64,000 nucleotides of DNA from Herbaspirillum hiltneri N3 (GCF_001267925.1 NZ_CP011409.1:3658001-3722000); one strand, 5' to 3'. Shown: positions 19,325-29,079, counted from the first letter of the stretch. Made by a program: numbers and translations. Notes: generated by a model not told the origin, from the sequence alone.

Positions 19325-19450
19325 TCCCGCATAAGCTAAGCGCGATCCGATCTCCGGACTGCGATGCTCGCCGTACTAGCGTACGGCTGCGCTTCTCCTC
19401 CAGAGCTCGGACCGCTCGCTACGCTTCTGCAGGAAGCCGAAACTTCAAGT
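19325..19450. repeat. Intergenic segment with inverted repeat, possible dispersed repeat
   Basis: The glpV-glpK gap contains gccgtac and gtacggc separated by tagc (around 19369-19386), embedded in alternating gatgctcgcc and gctgcgcttctc words. The composition differs from coding DNA, and it resembles repetitive intergenic elements seen in beta- and gammaproteobacteria. Only one copy is visible in this window. Confidence 0.35.
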
Positions 19451-19459
19451 AGCGCCACG

Positions 19460-19494
19460 ACGTCATTCCGGGAGTTTCCGGAATGACGTTTTTT
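19460..19494 (+). terminator. Intrinsic terminator after glpV
   Basis: acgtcattccgg pairs with ccggaatgacgt around a short loop and is followed by six T's. It lies about 140 bp after the glpV stop and 80 bp before glpK. Confidence 0.85.
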
Positions 19495-19571
19495 CTTCCA
19501 GCACAAGGCAATCGTTGTTACGCTGTGGTCTTCACCGCAAGGCATTTAAAGACATATTCCCGAGGCAAAAC

Positions 19572-21053
19572 ATGGCATATCTGCTCGCTCTCGACCAGGG
19601 CACATCCAGCTCGCGCAGCATCATCTTCGACGAAACCGGCGCCATCGTCGCCACCGCGCAGCAAGAGTTTCGCCAGATTTTTCCGCAGCCCGGCTGGGTC
19701 GAACACGATCCCATGGATCTCTGGAACAGCCAACTGCAGACTTGCCGCCAGGTGCTGGCGCAAGCCGGCATCAAGGCGGCCGACCTGGCCGGGCTGGGGA
19801 TCACCAATCAGCGCGAGACCACGGTCGTGTGGGACCGCGCCAGCGGCAAGCCGGTGCACAATGCCATCGTCTGGCAGGACCGCCGTACCGAAGCCATCTG
19901 CGCCGGGCTGCGCGAGCGCGGCCTGACCGACGCCATCCAGGCCAAGACCGGCTTGGTGCTCGATCCGTATTTTTCCGGCACCAAGCTGCACTGGATCCTC
20001 GACAGCGTGCCCGGCCTGCGCGAGCGCGCACGGCGCGGCGAACTGGCCTTTGGCACGGTCGATGCATGGCTGATCTGGAACCTCACGGCCGGACGACTGC
20101 ATGTCACCGACGTGTCCAATGCATCGCGCACCATGCTGTGGAATATTCATACCGGCAGCTGGGATGAAGAACTGCTGGAATGGCTGGACGTGCCGCGTTC
20201 GCTATTGCCTGAAGTCCACCCTTCGGCGCATTTGTATGGCCGCACCGATGCCGGACATCTGGGCGCGGCGGTGATGATCGGCGGCATCGCCGGCGACCAG
20301 CAATCGGCCTTGTTCGGCCAGGCCTGTTTCCAGCCCGGCATGGCGAAGAATACTTACGGCACCGGTTGCTTCATGCTGCTGCATACCGGCGACCAGTGCG
20401 CGCAATCGCGCAACGGATTGATCAGCACGGCGGCGTGCCAGGTCGGCGAGCGCAAGCAATACGCACTGGAAGGCAGCGTCTTCATTGGCGGCGCAGTGGT
20501 GCAATGGCTGCGCGACGGCCTCAAGGCCATCAAGAATTCGACGGATGTGGAAGAACTGGCGGCCTCGGCGCCCGACTCCGGCGGCGTGGTGTTCGTGCCG
20601 TCGTTTACCGGGCTCGGCGCGCCATATTGGAACCCCTCGGCCAAGGGCGCGATCGTCGGCCTCAGTCGCGGCAGTACCGTAGCGCACATTGCGCGCGCTG
20701 CGCTGGAATCGATCGCTTTCCAGAGCACCGCCTTGCTGACGGCGATGGTGCGCGACGCGGTGTCGCCGATCACGGAACTGCGCGTCGACGGCGGCGCGTC
20801 GGCCAATAATCTGCTGCTGCAATTCCAGGCCGATTTGCTCGGCATCCCCGTGATCCGCCCGCAAGTCACGGAGACCACCGCGCTGGGCGCGGCCAGCCTG
20901 GCCGGCCTGGCGACCGGCGTTTATCGCGACCTGCCGGAGTTGTCTGCGCATTGGCGCATGGAACGCACCTTCCTGCCGACCATGAGCCGCGACGAAGCGC
21001 AGACCAAAATCCAAACCTGGGAGCGCGCTATCAAGCAGGTCAGCATCGTTTAA
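19572..21053 (+). CDS. glpK: Glycerol kinase
   Basis: GlpK phosphorylates glycerol with ATP to sn-glycerol-3-phosphate, the substrate of GlpD, so uptake by GlpSTPQUV leads directly into this step. The ATG at 19572 with a GAGG site gives 493 residues, typical for the FGGY kinase family; the longer upstream frame lacks support. Motifs are [13 protein letters not shown] at the N-terminus, [26 protein letters not shown] and the ATP-binding [19 protein letters not shown]. It is the last gene of the glycerol cluster. Confidence 0.96.
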   Translation: MAYLLALDQGTSSSRSIIFDETGAIVATAQQEFRQIFPQPGWVEHDPMDLWNSQLQTCRQVLAQAGIKAADLAGLGITNQRETTVVWDRASGKPVHNAIVWQDRRTEAICAGLRERGLTDAIQAKTGLVLDPYFSGTKLHWILDSVPGLRERARRGELAFGTVDAWLIWNLTAGRLHVTDVSNASRTMLWNIHTGSWDEELLEWLDVPRSLLPEVHPSAHLYGRTDAGHLGAAVMIGGIAGDQQSALFGQACFQPGMAKNTYGTGCFMLLHTGDQCAQSRNGLISTAACQVGERKQYALEGSVFIGGAVVQWLRDGLKAIKNSTDVEELAASAPDSGGVVFVPSFTGLGAPYWNPSAKGAIVGLSRGSTVAHIARAALESIAFQSTALLTAMVRDAVSPITELRVDGGASANNLLLQFQADLLGIPVIRPQVTETTALGAASLAGLATGVYRDLPELSAHWRMERTFLPTMSRDEAQTKIQTWERAIKQVSIV

Positions 21054-21141
21054 GCCGGCGGCTGTTGTATTGGCTTGTTACGAAATGTAATTGAGAATTG
21101 TCCTATATAGCTTCACACCCCTAATCCCTAACATGCACTCC

Positions 21142-21223
21142 CTTCGCAGCTGGCACTTCATCCGTGATGAAGCGCTGCGAAGGTGTGGCCGTTTCCGAAT
21201 CGCAGGCATTCGGAAGACGCGGC
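21142..21223 (+). other. Two strong tandem hairpins upstream of the autotransporter
   Basis: The first hairpin pairs cttcgcagc (21142-21150) with gctgcgaag (21174-21182) and nests cttcatc with gatgaag (21156-21162, 21166-21172). The second pairs ttccgaat with attcggaa inside ggccg/cggcc arms (about 21187-21223) and is followed by gttttc. They could terminate glpK transcripts or form a structured leader for the autotransporter. Confidence 0.6.
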
Positions 21224-21247
21224 CGTTTTCAATTGAGTGTATAGGGT

Positions 21248-23521
21248 GTGTCAAAAGTGAAGAATCAACAGCCAGCCGGCGCCGCATGCATGCCGCGCAG
21301 CAAGATGTCGCATGCCATCGCATTAGCCATTGGTCTCTCAGCAGTATCGCTGCAGGTATCGGCGCAGAGTCATGTTTCCAGCAACCAGAATTCCCCGATC
21401 AATTCCGGCACCGGCACTTCGGTGATGGTGGACCCCAACGTGACGGTCACCGTGAACCGAATGAGCCTCACAGATGGCTTCGGCAATCCCATTTATGCGG
21501 GGCACGGCGCGAGTGTCTCCGGTACAGGGAGCATCGCCATGACGACAGGATCGCGGTTGAATTTCGACTCGGCCGGCATGGTGGGTGCGAACCATGCAGT
21601 GAACGTGGCGTCGGGAAGCTTCACTGCGGTCGGTTCCGGCATCACTGCCCAAGGCGCCGGTAGTTCGGCCCTGAACGCCAGTGGTGGTTCGGCAAATCTG
21701 GTCGGATCCACGTTGAACACGACCGGTGCCAATGCTGCCGGCGTGAGTTTGTCGGGTGGTGCGACGGTGAGTCTGACAGGCGTCAACCTGCATACTTCCG
21801 GCACCGGTGCGCATGCCGTGCTCATTACCGGCGGCGCGCCGGCAAGTACGCTGGTTATTGACAGTTCGGCATTGTCGATGCAAGACGCGAACGCCGATAT
21901 CATTCGCGCCAACGGCGGTGCGGCCGATATCACGATCAGGAATGGCACCAACCTCAATATCAACGGCAATCTGCTGAATCTGCAAAACGGCAGCGTGGTC
22001 AAGCTGGTGGCCGACGGCGTCAATATCAAGGGCAATCTGATTTCCGACAGCGCCAGCACGGGACGTGTGTTCCTGCAAAACGGCACGACCCTGACCGGCA
22101 TGGTTGATCCGATGTCGATGACGGTCGACAGCACCAGCGCCTGGAACGTCACCGCCGATTCGGACCTGACCTCGCTGACGCTCAACGGCGGCACAGTCAA
22201 CTTCCTGGCGCCGAGCGGCAATGTGTTCAAAACGATTGTCACCGGTTCGCTGGACGGCACGGCAGGACTGCTGTCCATGAACACCAAATTGGGCGGTAGC
22301 GCGAGCCCGACCGATTTGCTGCACGTCAGCGGCAACGCCAGCGGCGCGCATTTTGTGCGTATCGCCAATGCCGGCGGTCGCGGCGCCCGGACGCAAGGTG
22401 ACGGCATCCGTGTGGTGCAGATCGACGGCGCTTCGCCGGCCGACAATTTCAAATTGATCGGCGGCCCGCTGGAAGCGGGCGCATATGAATATTTCCTGAA
22501 CCAGGGTGGTCAGAATCGTCCCGCCGACTGGTATCTGCGCTCGACCTTCCGCGCTGCAGTGCCGGGTTACATGATGACGCCAGGGTTGAACCAGGATTAC
22601 GGTTACGCCATCATTGGCTCGCTGCAGGAACGCATCGGCGACTTCGGAAATCCGGCCCGTGCCGAGAAGAAGACGCAAGATGAAAACGGCGTCTGGGGGC
22701 GCATCCAGGGTTCGCAATTCAACCAGGATGCGCATGACAATCTCAGCACCAGTGCACATACGACCTTCATGCAATTCGGCAAGGACTGGACGCTGGCATC
22801 GAATCCGGACGGCAGCAGCACGCACGCCGGCGCCACCGTGACGCTGGGCGAAACCAATGCGCGCTTCTACGACGACCTGCGCACCGTGCTCAAGGCGCCC
22901 AACGGCAACAACACCGGCGACGTGAAGACGCGCGCCTACAGTGCCGGGGGCTACTGGACCGGCTACCGCGCCGATGGCGGGTACCTCGATCTGAACGGCC
23001 AGCTGACCTGGTACCAGAACAATTACAAGGACATCTACGGCCGTATGGCCGCCAACAAGGCCGTGGGTATGGCGCTGTCGGCCGAAGCCGGCCAGCCGTT
23101 CGCCGTCGGCGGCAGCAGCCTGCGGGTCGAGCCGCAGGTGCAGCTGACCTACCAGTACCTGAACTCGAAGAGCTTCAGCGATTACATGTCGGCGATTTCA
23201 GTGAAGGGCAATCACGGCGCGCGCGGCCGCGTAGGTGTGCGGTTGTTCCGCGAAATGGCCGACGGCGATATGCCGCTTGCGGCGGCGCCTTACCTGACGC
23301 TGGATCTGCTGCGCAATTTCCTGAACCCGGCGACGGTCACGGTCGGTGACGAGGCCTTGCAGGCGAACAGCAACAAGACCTGGGGCGAAATCGGCACCGG
23401 CATCACCGGCCGCGTGTCGAAGCAGGGGCAATTGTCGGCGGCGCTGAAGTATCGCCATCAGCTGAGCGGCCAGGGCGATGAAGGTGTGGCGGGACAAGTT
23501 GCTTACCGCTACAACTGGTAA
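21248..23521 (+). CDS. Type V autotransporter, pertactin-like passenger with outer-membrane barrel
   Basis: The 757-residue protein has a signal region (SHAIALAIGLSAVSLQVSAQ, about 21-40), a passenger of Gly/Ser/Thr/Asn-rich beta-helix repeats to about 420 (many GNxSG, LNxxGG and VxLTGV turns), and a C-terminal autotransporter beta-barrel from about 475 with alternating hydrophobic strands ending in the aromatic YRYNW. It exports its own passenger to the cell surface. No protease or lipase motif is visible; an adhesin or biofilm role is likely but unproven. The GTG start has a weak ribosome binding site and a second GTG lies 9 bases on. Confidence 0.88.
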   Translation: MSKVKNQQPAGAACMPRSKMSHAIALAIGLSAVSLQVSAQSHVSSNQNSPINSGTGTSVMVDPNVTVTVNRMSLTDGFGNPIYAGHGASVSGTGSIAMTTGSRLNFDSAGMVGANHAVNVASGSFTAVGSGITAQGAGSSALNASGGSANLVGSTLNTTGANAAGVSLSGGATVSLTGVNLHTSGTGAHAVLITGGAPASTLVIDSSALSMQDANADIIRANGGAADITIRNGTNLNINGNLLNLQNGSVVKLVADGVNIKGNLISDSASTGRVFLQNGTTLTGMVDPMSMTVDSTSAWNVTADSDLTSLTLNGGTVNFLAPSGNVFKTIVTGSLDGTAGLLSMNTKLGGSASPTDLLHVSGNASGAHFVRIANAGGRGARTQGDGIRVVQIDGASPADNFKLIGGPLEAGAYEYFLNQGGQNRPADWYLRSTFRAAVPGYMMTPGLNQDYGYAIIGSLQERIGDFGNPARAEKKTQDENGVWGRIQGSQFNQDAHDNLSTSAHTTFMQFGKDWTLASNPDGSSTHAGATVTLGETNARFYDDLRTVLKAPNGNNTGDVKTRAYSAGGYWTGYRADGGYLDLNGQLTWYQNNYKDIYGRMAANKAVGMALSAEAGQPFAVGGSSLRVEPQVQLTYQYLNSKSFSDYMSAISVKGNHGARGRVGVRLFREMADGDMPLAAAPYLTLDLLRNFLNPATVTVGDEALQANSNKTWGEIGTGITGRVSKQGQLSAALKYRHQLSGQGDEGVAGQVAYRYNW

Positions 23522-23586
23522 GCACAACTTCTGCTCTGCCGTTTTTTCCGATCGCCGCCGTACCGGCGGCGGCAATCGTTCAAGGT

Positions 23587-23619
23587 AAACGCGGCGCGAT
23601 GATTTCGCGCCGCGTTTTT
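23587..23619 (+). terminator. Terminator of the autotransporter gene
   Basis: An 11-bp perfect GC-rich stem (acgcggcgcga with tcgcgccgcgt) with a 5-base loop is followed by five T's, 66 bp after the stop. On the minus strand its A/T flank is weaker, but it may also stop cyaY transcripts. Confidence 0.9.
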
Positions 23620-23647
23620 ATTTCTTTAGCGAAATTTCCAGTGCGGA

Positions 23648-23983
23648 TCAGGGCGCGCCGAGCGTCACCGCGACGCCGGCCTGTTCGGTGACCGAAGCCG
23701 ACAGCGTGGCGTACAGTTCGGCGCCATCGCGTGCGCTCAGCCATTGCTTGCCGTCGTATTTGAAGTGATAGCCGCCCGATTTGGAGGCCAGCCACAATTC
23801 CTGCATCGGCGCCTGGCTGTTGACGATGATTTTGGAGCCGTTGTCGATGCACTCGATTTCGAGGACATTGCCGCTGCGGCTGCATTCGACGTCGAGCTCG
23901 GTGTCGTCGGTGGCCTGCTCCAGCGCGGCTTCGATCGCGTTCAGCGCGGAATCCGCTAGGGCCAGGAATTCTGATTCTGTCAT
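23648..23983 (-). CDS. cyaY: Iron-sulfur assembly regulator CyaY (frataxin)
   Basis: CyaY is a small cytoplasmic iron-binding protein that modulates IscS activity in Fe-S cluster biogenesis. The product is 111 residues (family 105-110). It begins MTESEFLALADSAL, has an acidic first helix (EAALEQATDDTELDVE) and the beta-sheet signature IIVNSQAPMQELWLASKSGG followed by HFKYDGKQW. It is divergent from lptM with 40 bp between, a neighbourhood shared by many proteobacteria. Confidence 0.95.
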   Translation of the reverse strand: MTESEFLALADSALNAIEAALEQATDDTELDVECSRSGNVLEIECIDNGSKIIVNSQAPMQELWLASKSGGYHFKYDGKQWLSARDGAELYATLSASVTEQAGVAVTLGAP

Positions 23984-24023
23984 GCTACACTCCGAGACAT
24001 TGATGTAAACCCGTGATTCTATC

Positions 24024-24278
24024 GTGAAGTCTCCATTTCATTTTTCTCCCGCCCGTCCGCTGCTCGGCGCTGCCCTGTTGGCGCCGTTGTTGGCGTTGTT
24101 GCTGGCCGGTTGCGGCCAGAAGGGCCCGCTCTACATCGGCAAGCCGCCGGCGGAGCGCGTGCGCACCGCACCCGCACCTGAAGACAACATGAGCAAACCG
24201 GCCGCACCAGATGACGCCGGTGTGCCGGCGATCTCCTTGCCCGCTCCGGCTTCCGCACCTGCCGGCAATTCCAAATAA
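24024..24278 (+). CDS. lptM: LPS translocon maturation chaperone-like lipoprotein LptM (YifL)
   Basis: The 84-residue lipoprotein has a Leu/Ala-rich signal ending in LLLAGC (Cys30), immediately followed by the family signature GQKGPLY. The rest is a disordered Pro/Ala tail. In E. coli LptM assists disulfide maturation of the LPS translocon protein LptD at the outer membrane. The start is GTG at 24024. It lies 22 bp before lysA and opposite cyaY, the conserved cyaY-lptM order. Its short length and conserved N-terminal motif make the assignment quite secure. Confidence 0.88.
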   Translation: MKSPFHFSPARPLLGAALLAPLLALLLAGCGQKGPLYIGKPPAERVRTAPAPEDNMSKPAAPDDAGVPAISLPAPASAPAGNSK

Positions 24279-24300
24279 TCCTTCGCCGCTTCTTATTTCC

Positions 24301-25596
24301 ATGTCCCATTTTTCTTACCGCGACGGCGTGCTGCATGCCGAAAATCTGCCTCTGAACGCATTGGCCAAGCAGTTCGGCTCGCCGTTGTACGTCTATTCCA
24401 AGGCGGCGCTGACAGCCAACTTCTCGGCCTACGCCGATGCCTGCAAGAAAGCCGGTCGCACTGAAAATGGCGACAATGGCGGCGCGCTGATCTGCTATTC
24501 GGTCAAGTCCAACTCCAATCTTGCCGTGCTAAATGTGCTGGGCAAGCTCGGTTCCGGCTTCGACATCGTCTCGGGCGGCGAACTGCTGCGCGTGATTGCC
24601 GCCGGCGGCGATCCGCGCAAGGTGATCTTCTCGGGCGTGGGCAAGGGGCGCGACGAAATGCGCCTGGCGCTGCAACACGACATCCTGTGCTTCAACGTCG
24701 AATCGATTCCGGAAGTGCATCGCCTCAACGAAGTCGCGGGCGAAGCCGGCAAGCGCGCGCGCATCTCGCTGCGCGTCAACCCGAACGTCGACGCCAAGAC
24801 CCATCCGTATATCTCCACCGGCCTCAAGGAAAACAAGTTCGGCGTCGCCTATGAAGATGCGCTGGCCTGCTACCGCGATGCCGCCGCGCTGCCGAATATC
24901 GAAGTGGTCGGCATCGACTGCCACATCGGTTCGCAATTGCTCGACGATGCACCGTTGCTGGAAGCGCTCGACAAGGTAATCGAACTGATCGACCAGCTCG
25001 AATCCGAAGGTATCGCCATCCACCACCTCGACATCGGCGGCGGCATAGGCATCACCTACGACGACGAACAACCGGTTCCGGTGGGCGATTACCTGGGCCG
25101 CCTGTTCGCCCGCGTCGAGGCCTGGCGCAAGGAAAAATACGCCGGCCGTGCGATCAAGGTCATGTTCGAACCGGGCCGCTCCATCGTCGGCAATGCCGGC
25201 GTGCTGCTGACCGAAGTGCAATATCTGAAGCATGGCGAGACCAAGAATTTCGCCGTGGTTGACGCCGCCATGAACGACCTGATGCGCCCGGCCTTGTACG
25301 AAGCCTGGCATGGCGTGCAGGTCGTGCAACAGCGCCAGGACGCCGCCAGGACCTATGACGTGGTCGGTCCGGTGTGCGAATCCGGCGACTGGCTGGCGCA
25401 CAGCCGCGAACTGGCGATCGAACCGGGCGACTTGCTGGCGCTGATGTCGGCCGGCGCCTATGGCATGACCATGGCCTCCAACTACAACACGCGCGGCCGC
25501 GCCGCCGAAGTGCTGGTGGACGGCGACAAAGCGCATCTGATCCGCAAGCGCGAAAATCCGGCCGACCTGTTCGCGCTGGAATCCATCGCCGGCTGA
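24301..25596 (+). CDS. lysA: Diaminopimelate decarboxylase
   Basis: LysA is a PLP enzyme that decarboxylates meso-diaminopimelate to L-lysine, the last step of lysine synthesis. The ATG at 24301 gives 431 residues; the longer frame overlaps lptM and is not supported. The PLP lysine is K69 in CYSVKSNSN. Also present are the glycine loop IGGGIGITY, FEPGRSIVGNAG and the active-site Cys in GPVCESGDWLA. An insertion near 50-60 (GRTENGDNGG) is slightly longer than in many homologues. The DNA glycosylase gene follows after 23 bp. Confidence 0.97.
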   Translation: MSHFSYRDGVLHAENLPLNALAKQFGSPLYVYSKAALTANFSAYADACKKAGRTENGDNGGALICYSVKSNSNLAVLNVLGKLGSGFDIVSGGELLRVIAAGGDPRKVIFSGVGKGRDEMRLALQHDILCFNVESIPEVHRLNEVAGEAGKRARISLRVNPNVDAKTHPYISTGLKENKFGVAYEDALACYRDAAALPNIEVVGIDCHIGSQLLDDAPLLEALDKVIELIDQLESEGIAIHHLDIGGGIGITYDDEQPVPVGDYLGRLFARVEAWRKEKYAGRAIKVMFEPGRSIVGNAGVLLTEVQYLKHGETKNFAVVDAAMNDLMRPALYEAWHGVQVVQQRQDAARTYDVVGPVCESGDWLAHSRELAIEPGDLLALMSAGAYGMTMASNYNTRGRAAEVLVDGDKAHLIRKRENPADLFALESIAG

Positions 25597-25619
25597 TATC
25601 GGCATCGGCGGGCAAGCGC

Positions 25620-26363
25620 ATGAGTGCAACCGACGCGGCCCGGTTCAACATGCTGGATGCAACGTTCTTCAATCAGGACAGCCCTGCGCTGGCGCGCGCC
25701 CTGATCGGCAAGGTCTTGCGGCGGCGCTGGAAAAACCAGTGGCTGTCCGCCCGCATCATCGAAACCGAAGCCTATTGCCTCGATGAGCGCGGCAGCCATG
25801 CCTCGCTGGGCTACACCCACAAACGCCGCGCCCTGTTCATGGACGGCGGCACCATTTACATGTACTACGCGCGCGGCGGCGATTCGCTCAACTTCAGCGC
25901 CGCCGGTCCGGGCAATGCGGTCCTGATCAAATCGGCCTATCCCTGGATCGATGCGATCGCCGGTCCCGCCGCGCTGGCGGTGATGCAGGCGGAAAATCCC
26001 GACGCCTCAGGCGGCCCCCGTCCGCTGAACAGGCTCTGTGCTGGCCAGACCTTGCTGTGCAAAGCGCTGGCCTTGCGCGTACCCGAGTGGGATGCCGGCG
26101 TGTTCGATCCCGGTGTATTCTTTGTCGATGACGTCGGCGAAGCGCCGCCGACGCTGATCGAAACCACGCGGCTGGGCATCCCGGCCGGCCGCGACGAACA
26201 TCTCCCTTATCGCTTCGTCGATCCGGCTTACGCCCGCCATTGCACGCGCAATCCTTTGCGCAGGGGGCAGGCCGCACCGACGGATTATCGCTGGGTCGGG
26301 CGCGACGGCAATCCGGCGGCCGTGCAGGAATTCCCGTACGGCGTGATCCCCGTTCCGGACTGA
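25620..26363 (+). CDS. DNA-3-methyladenine glycosylase (AAG/MPG family)
   Basis: This base-excision repair enzyme flips out and removes alkylated purines. The ATG at 25620 gives 247 residues; the longer frame overlaps lysA. Family landmarks are the catalytic region IIETEAYCLDERGSHAS (with the general-base Glu), GGTIYMYYARGGDSLNF and the C-terminal GIPAGRDEHLPYRFVD. The usual SHAxRG motif reads SHASLG, a small departure worth noting. It is probably co-transcribed with lysA. Confidence 0.88.
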   Translation: MSATDAARFNMLDATFFNQDSPALARALIGKVLRRRWKNQWLSARIIETEAYCLDERGSHASLGYTHKRRALFMDGGTIYMYYARGGDSLNFSAAGPGNAVLIKSAYPWIDAIAGPAALAVMQAENPDASGGPRPLNRLCAGQTLLCKALALRVPEWDAGVFDPGVFFVDDVGEAPPTLIETTRLGIPAGRDEHLPYRFVDPAYARHCTRNPLRRGQAAPTDYRWVGRDGNPAAVQEFPYGVIPVPD

Positions 26364-26486
26364 CCCCTGGTTGCGGGTCCGGGGCTTGCCGGAAGTCAAT
26401 ATCCCGGTTTTCAACGCCGACCGCCGATGGCGCGAAATTTGCTGACACGCTGCTGTCGGGACGAAAAAATTCGGCGTTAATGCCGC

Positions 26487-26492
26487 TATAAT
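26487..26492 (+). promoter_or_regulatory. Candidate -10 box before the symporter gene
   Basis: A perfect TATAAT lies 70 bp upstream of the start at 26562. I see no good -35 at the right distance (the region is A-rich), so the promoter may need an activator. Confidence 0.4.
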
Positions 26493-26561
26493 GCGCGTTT
26501 TCGCCTGTCGTCCCGCTCATTTTCAGCCTCTTTTTCAGCCCCTTTTGCGTAAGGAACATGC

Positions 26562-28007
26562 ATGAATGCCCTGATCTGGTTCGTCATACTTTATTGGGTG
26601 ATTTCAGTCGGTATCGGTCTTTACGCAAGCAGGTACGTCAAGAGCGGCAAGGACTTCGCGGTGGCCGGCCGGGCCTTGCCGATGTCGGTCGTGACGGCGA
26701 CGGTGTTTGCCACCTGGTTCGGCTCGGAAGCGGTGCTGGGTGTGTCCTCGACCTTCCTCAAGGAAGGCCTGGGCGGCATCATCGCCGATCCCTTCGGCTC
26801 CTCGCTGTGCCTGATCCTGGTGGGCGTGTTCTTCGCCCGGCCGCTGTATCGCATGAATCTGCTGACCATCGGCGATTACTACAAGAAGCGCTTCGGCCGC
26901 GCCGCTGAAATGCTGGTGACCATCTGCATCGTGATTTCCTACCTCGGCTGGGTGGCGGCGCAGATCAAGGCGCTCGGCCTGGTCTTCAACGTCGTCTCGG
27001 GCGGCTACATCACGATGCAGGCGGGCATGATCATCGGCGCCGCCAGCGTGCTGGTCTATACGCTCATGGGCGGCATGTGGGCGGTGGCGATCACCGACTT
27101 CCTGCAAATGATCATCGTGGTGGTCGGCATGCTCTACATCGGCTGGGAAGTCTCCGGCATGGTTGGCGGCCCCGGCGTCGTGATCCAGCATGCGGCCGAT
27201 GCCGGCAAATTCAATTTCTGGCCCGCACCCTCGCTCAGGGAGGTGATGTGGTTCTTTGCCGCGTGGATCACCATGATGCTGGGCTCGATCCCGCAGCAGG
27301 ACGTGTTCCAGCGCGTGATGTCGTCCAAGACCGAGAAGATCGCGCGCAACGCCTCCATCCTCGGCGGCGTGATCTACTTCGGCTTCGTGTTTATCCCGAT
27401 TTTCCTGGCGTATTCGGCCACGCTGATCGACCCGGCCATGGTGTCGCGCCTGCTCGAAACCGATTCGCAACTGGTGCTGCCGACGCTGATCATGGAAAAA
27501 ATGCCGGTGTTCGCCCAGGTGATGTTCTTCGGCGCCTTGCTGTCGGCGATCAAGAGCTGCGCCAGCGCGACGCTGCTGGCGCCATCGGTGACCTTCACCG
27601 AAAACGTCATCAAGGAAATCCGCCCCTGGAAGAACGACAAGGAATTCCTGTTCTCGATGCGCGTGGTGGTGTTGCTGTTCACGGTCGCGGTGACCTCGCT
27701 GGCGCTCAACAGCCAGTCGAGCATTTACCAGATGGTTGAAAACGCCTACAAGGTGACGCTGGTCGCCGCCTTCGTGCCGCTGGCCTTCGGCGTGTACTGG
27801 AAGCGCGCCACCCGCCAGGGTGCGCTCGCCGCGATGATTCTCGGCCTGGCGACCTGGATCACGCTCGAATACGTCGCACCGGAAGGCCTGTGGCCGCCGC
27901 AACTGGCCGGCTTGCTGATGAGCGTAGGCGGCATGGTGTTCGGTTCGCTGCTGCCGCAACTGGTGGCGCCGATTCCGCAGGTGCCGGCAGCGTTGAGCAC
28001 CGACTGA
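26562..28007 (+). CDS. Sodium:solute symporter (SSS family)
   Basis: The 481-residue inner-membrane transporter has about 13 hydrophobic helices and the SSS pattern: DFAVAGRALPMSVVTATVFA (about 31-50), ATWFGSEAVLG around the Na+/substrate region, YTLMGGMWAVAITDFLQM near 167-184, and GALLSAIKSCASATLLAPS. It resembles the PutP/PanF group, but the substrate cannot be read from sequence. It stands alone, with a -10 box upstream and 220 bp before otsB. An organic acid or amino acid is most plausible. Confidence 0.9.
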   Translation: MNALIWFVILYWVISVGIGLYASRYVKSGKDFAVAGRALPMSVVTATVFATWFGSEAVLGVSSTFLKEGLGGIIADPFGSSLCLILVGVFFARPLYRMNLLTIGDYYKKRFGRAAEMLVTICIVISYLGWVAAQIKALGLVFNVVSGGYITMQAGMIIGAASVLVYTLMGGMWAVAITDFLQMIIVVVGMLYIGWEVSGMVGGPGVVIQHAADAGKFNFWPAPSLREVMWFFAAWITMMLGSIPQQDVFQRVMSSKTEKIARNASILGGVIYFGFVFIPIFLAYSATLIDPAMVSRLLETDSQLVLPTLIMEKMPVFAQVMFFGALLSAIKSCASATLLAPSVTFTENVIKEIRPWKNDKEFLFSMRVVVLLFTVAVTSLALNSQSSIYQMVENAYKVTLVAAFVPLAFGVYWKRATRQGALAAMILGLATWITLEYVAPEGLWPPQLAGLLMSVGGMVFGSLLPQLVAPIPQVPAALSTD

Positions 28008-28230
28008 TTTTTTCTTGATTTCCCGGCCTGCGCGATTCGCATTTTCTTGCGGATCGCGCAAGCAGCGCAGCACCTTCCTCGTTCTCTTTCCCGCCTCTTT
28101 TGCAATGGTCATCGCGACCGTTCGCCTCGCATTTCCCGTCTGCTGAAGTTCGTCGATTTCCGGCATCATCGGGAAATTGTTGTCGAAAAACCAATTGGAA
28201 CTAATCAGTATTAAATCGACCTCATTGAGC

Positions 28231-28986
28231 ATGTCTCTGCAAACTCATGAATACGATTTTGCCGCTGATGCACTGTTTCTCGACTTCGACGGCACCCTGG
28301 TGAACCTGGCTCCCGAGCCTGAAAGCGTGGTCCCGGCGCCGGACCTGATCGAGATGCTGCAGCAGCTGCAAGCACGCGCGAACGGTGCGCTGGCGGTCGT
28401 CAGCGGGCGGCCGGTGGCGCAGCTCGACCATTACCTGGCGCCCTTGCGCCTGCCTGCCGCCGGCGTGCACGGCCTCGAGCGGCGCGATGCGTCCGGGCGG
28501 CTGGTGCAACTCGCCGCGCCCGCCACCGAACCGCTGATGGAGCGGCTGGCGCCGTTCGTCGCGCGTCATCCCGGCCTGCTGCTGGAACCCAAGCGCGGCG
28601 CGCTGGCGCTGCACTACCGCAAGGCGCCGCATCTGGAACAGGCCTGTATCGAGGCGATGAACCATGCGGTCTCCGATGTGGGAACGCACGTGCCGGGCTT
28701 CAGCGTCCTGCGCGGCAAGATGGTGGTCGAAGCCAAGGCGGCGCTGGCCGACAAGGGCGACGCCATCGCCGCCTTCATGCGTGAGGCGCCGTTCGCCGGA
28801 CGCCGTCCGGTATTCGTCGGCGACGACATCACCGACGAGGCCGGCTTCGACTGGGTGCAGACCTTGGGCAGCGGACTCGGCGTCAAGATCGGCGAAGGCC
28901 AGAGCCGGGCGCAGATGCGGCTGGACAATCCGGCGGCTTTGCATCAGTGGCTGGAGCAGGCGTTGCGGGCTGCTCCGCGGGTCTGA
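28231..28986 (+). CDS. otsB: Trehalose-6-phosphate phosphatase
   Basis: OtsB dephosphorylates trehalose-6-phosphate to trehalose, the second step of the OtsAB pathway. From the ATG at 28231 it is 251 residues. HAD-phosphatase motifs are complete: DFDGTL (18-23) with the nucleophile D18 and acid D20, VVSGRP, a conserved lysine region (LRGKMVVEAK), and GDDITDE for Mg2+. It is the first gene of an otsB-GH15-otsA group. Because otsA is broken here, OtsB may have no substrate from this locus. Confidence 0.95.
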   Translation: MSLQTHEYDFAADALFLDFDGTLVNLAPEPESVVPAPDLIEMLQQLQARANGALAVVSGRPVAQLDHYLAPLRLPAAGVHGLERRDASGRLVQLAAPATEPLMERLAPFVARHPGLLLEPKRGALALHYRKAPHLEQACIEAMNHAVSDVGTHVPGFSVLRGKMVVEAKAALADKGDAIAAFMREAPFAGRRPVFVGDDITDEAGFDWVQTLGSGLGVKIGEGQSRAQMRLDNPAALHQWLEQALRAAPRV

Positions 28987-29079
28987 CATCAACAGGATTT
29001 TCAAACGACATTCAGCGAGCGACACCACCGGCATCAGCGCTTCGGCGACAACAAGAAAAGTAAAGAGAGGAAAGGCAGC

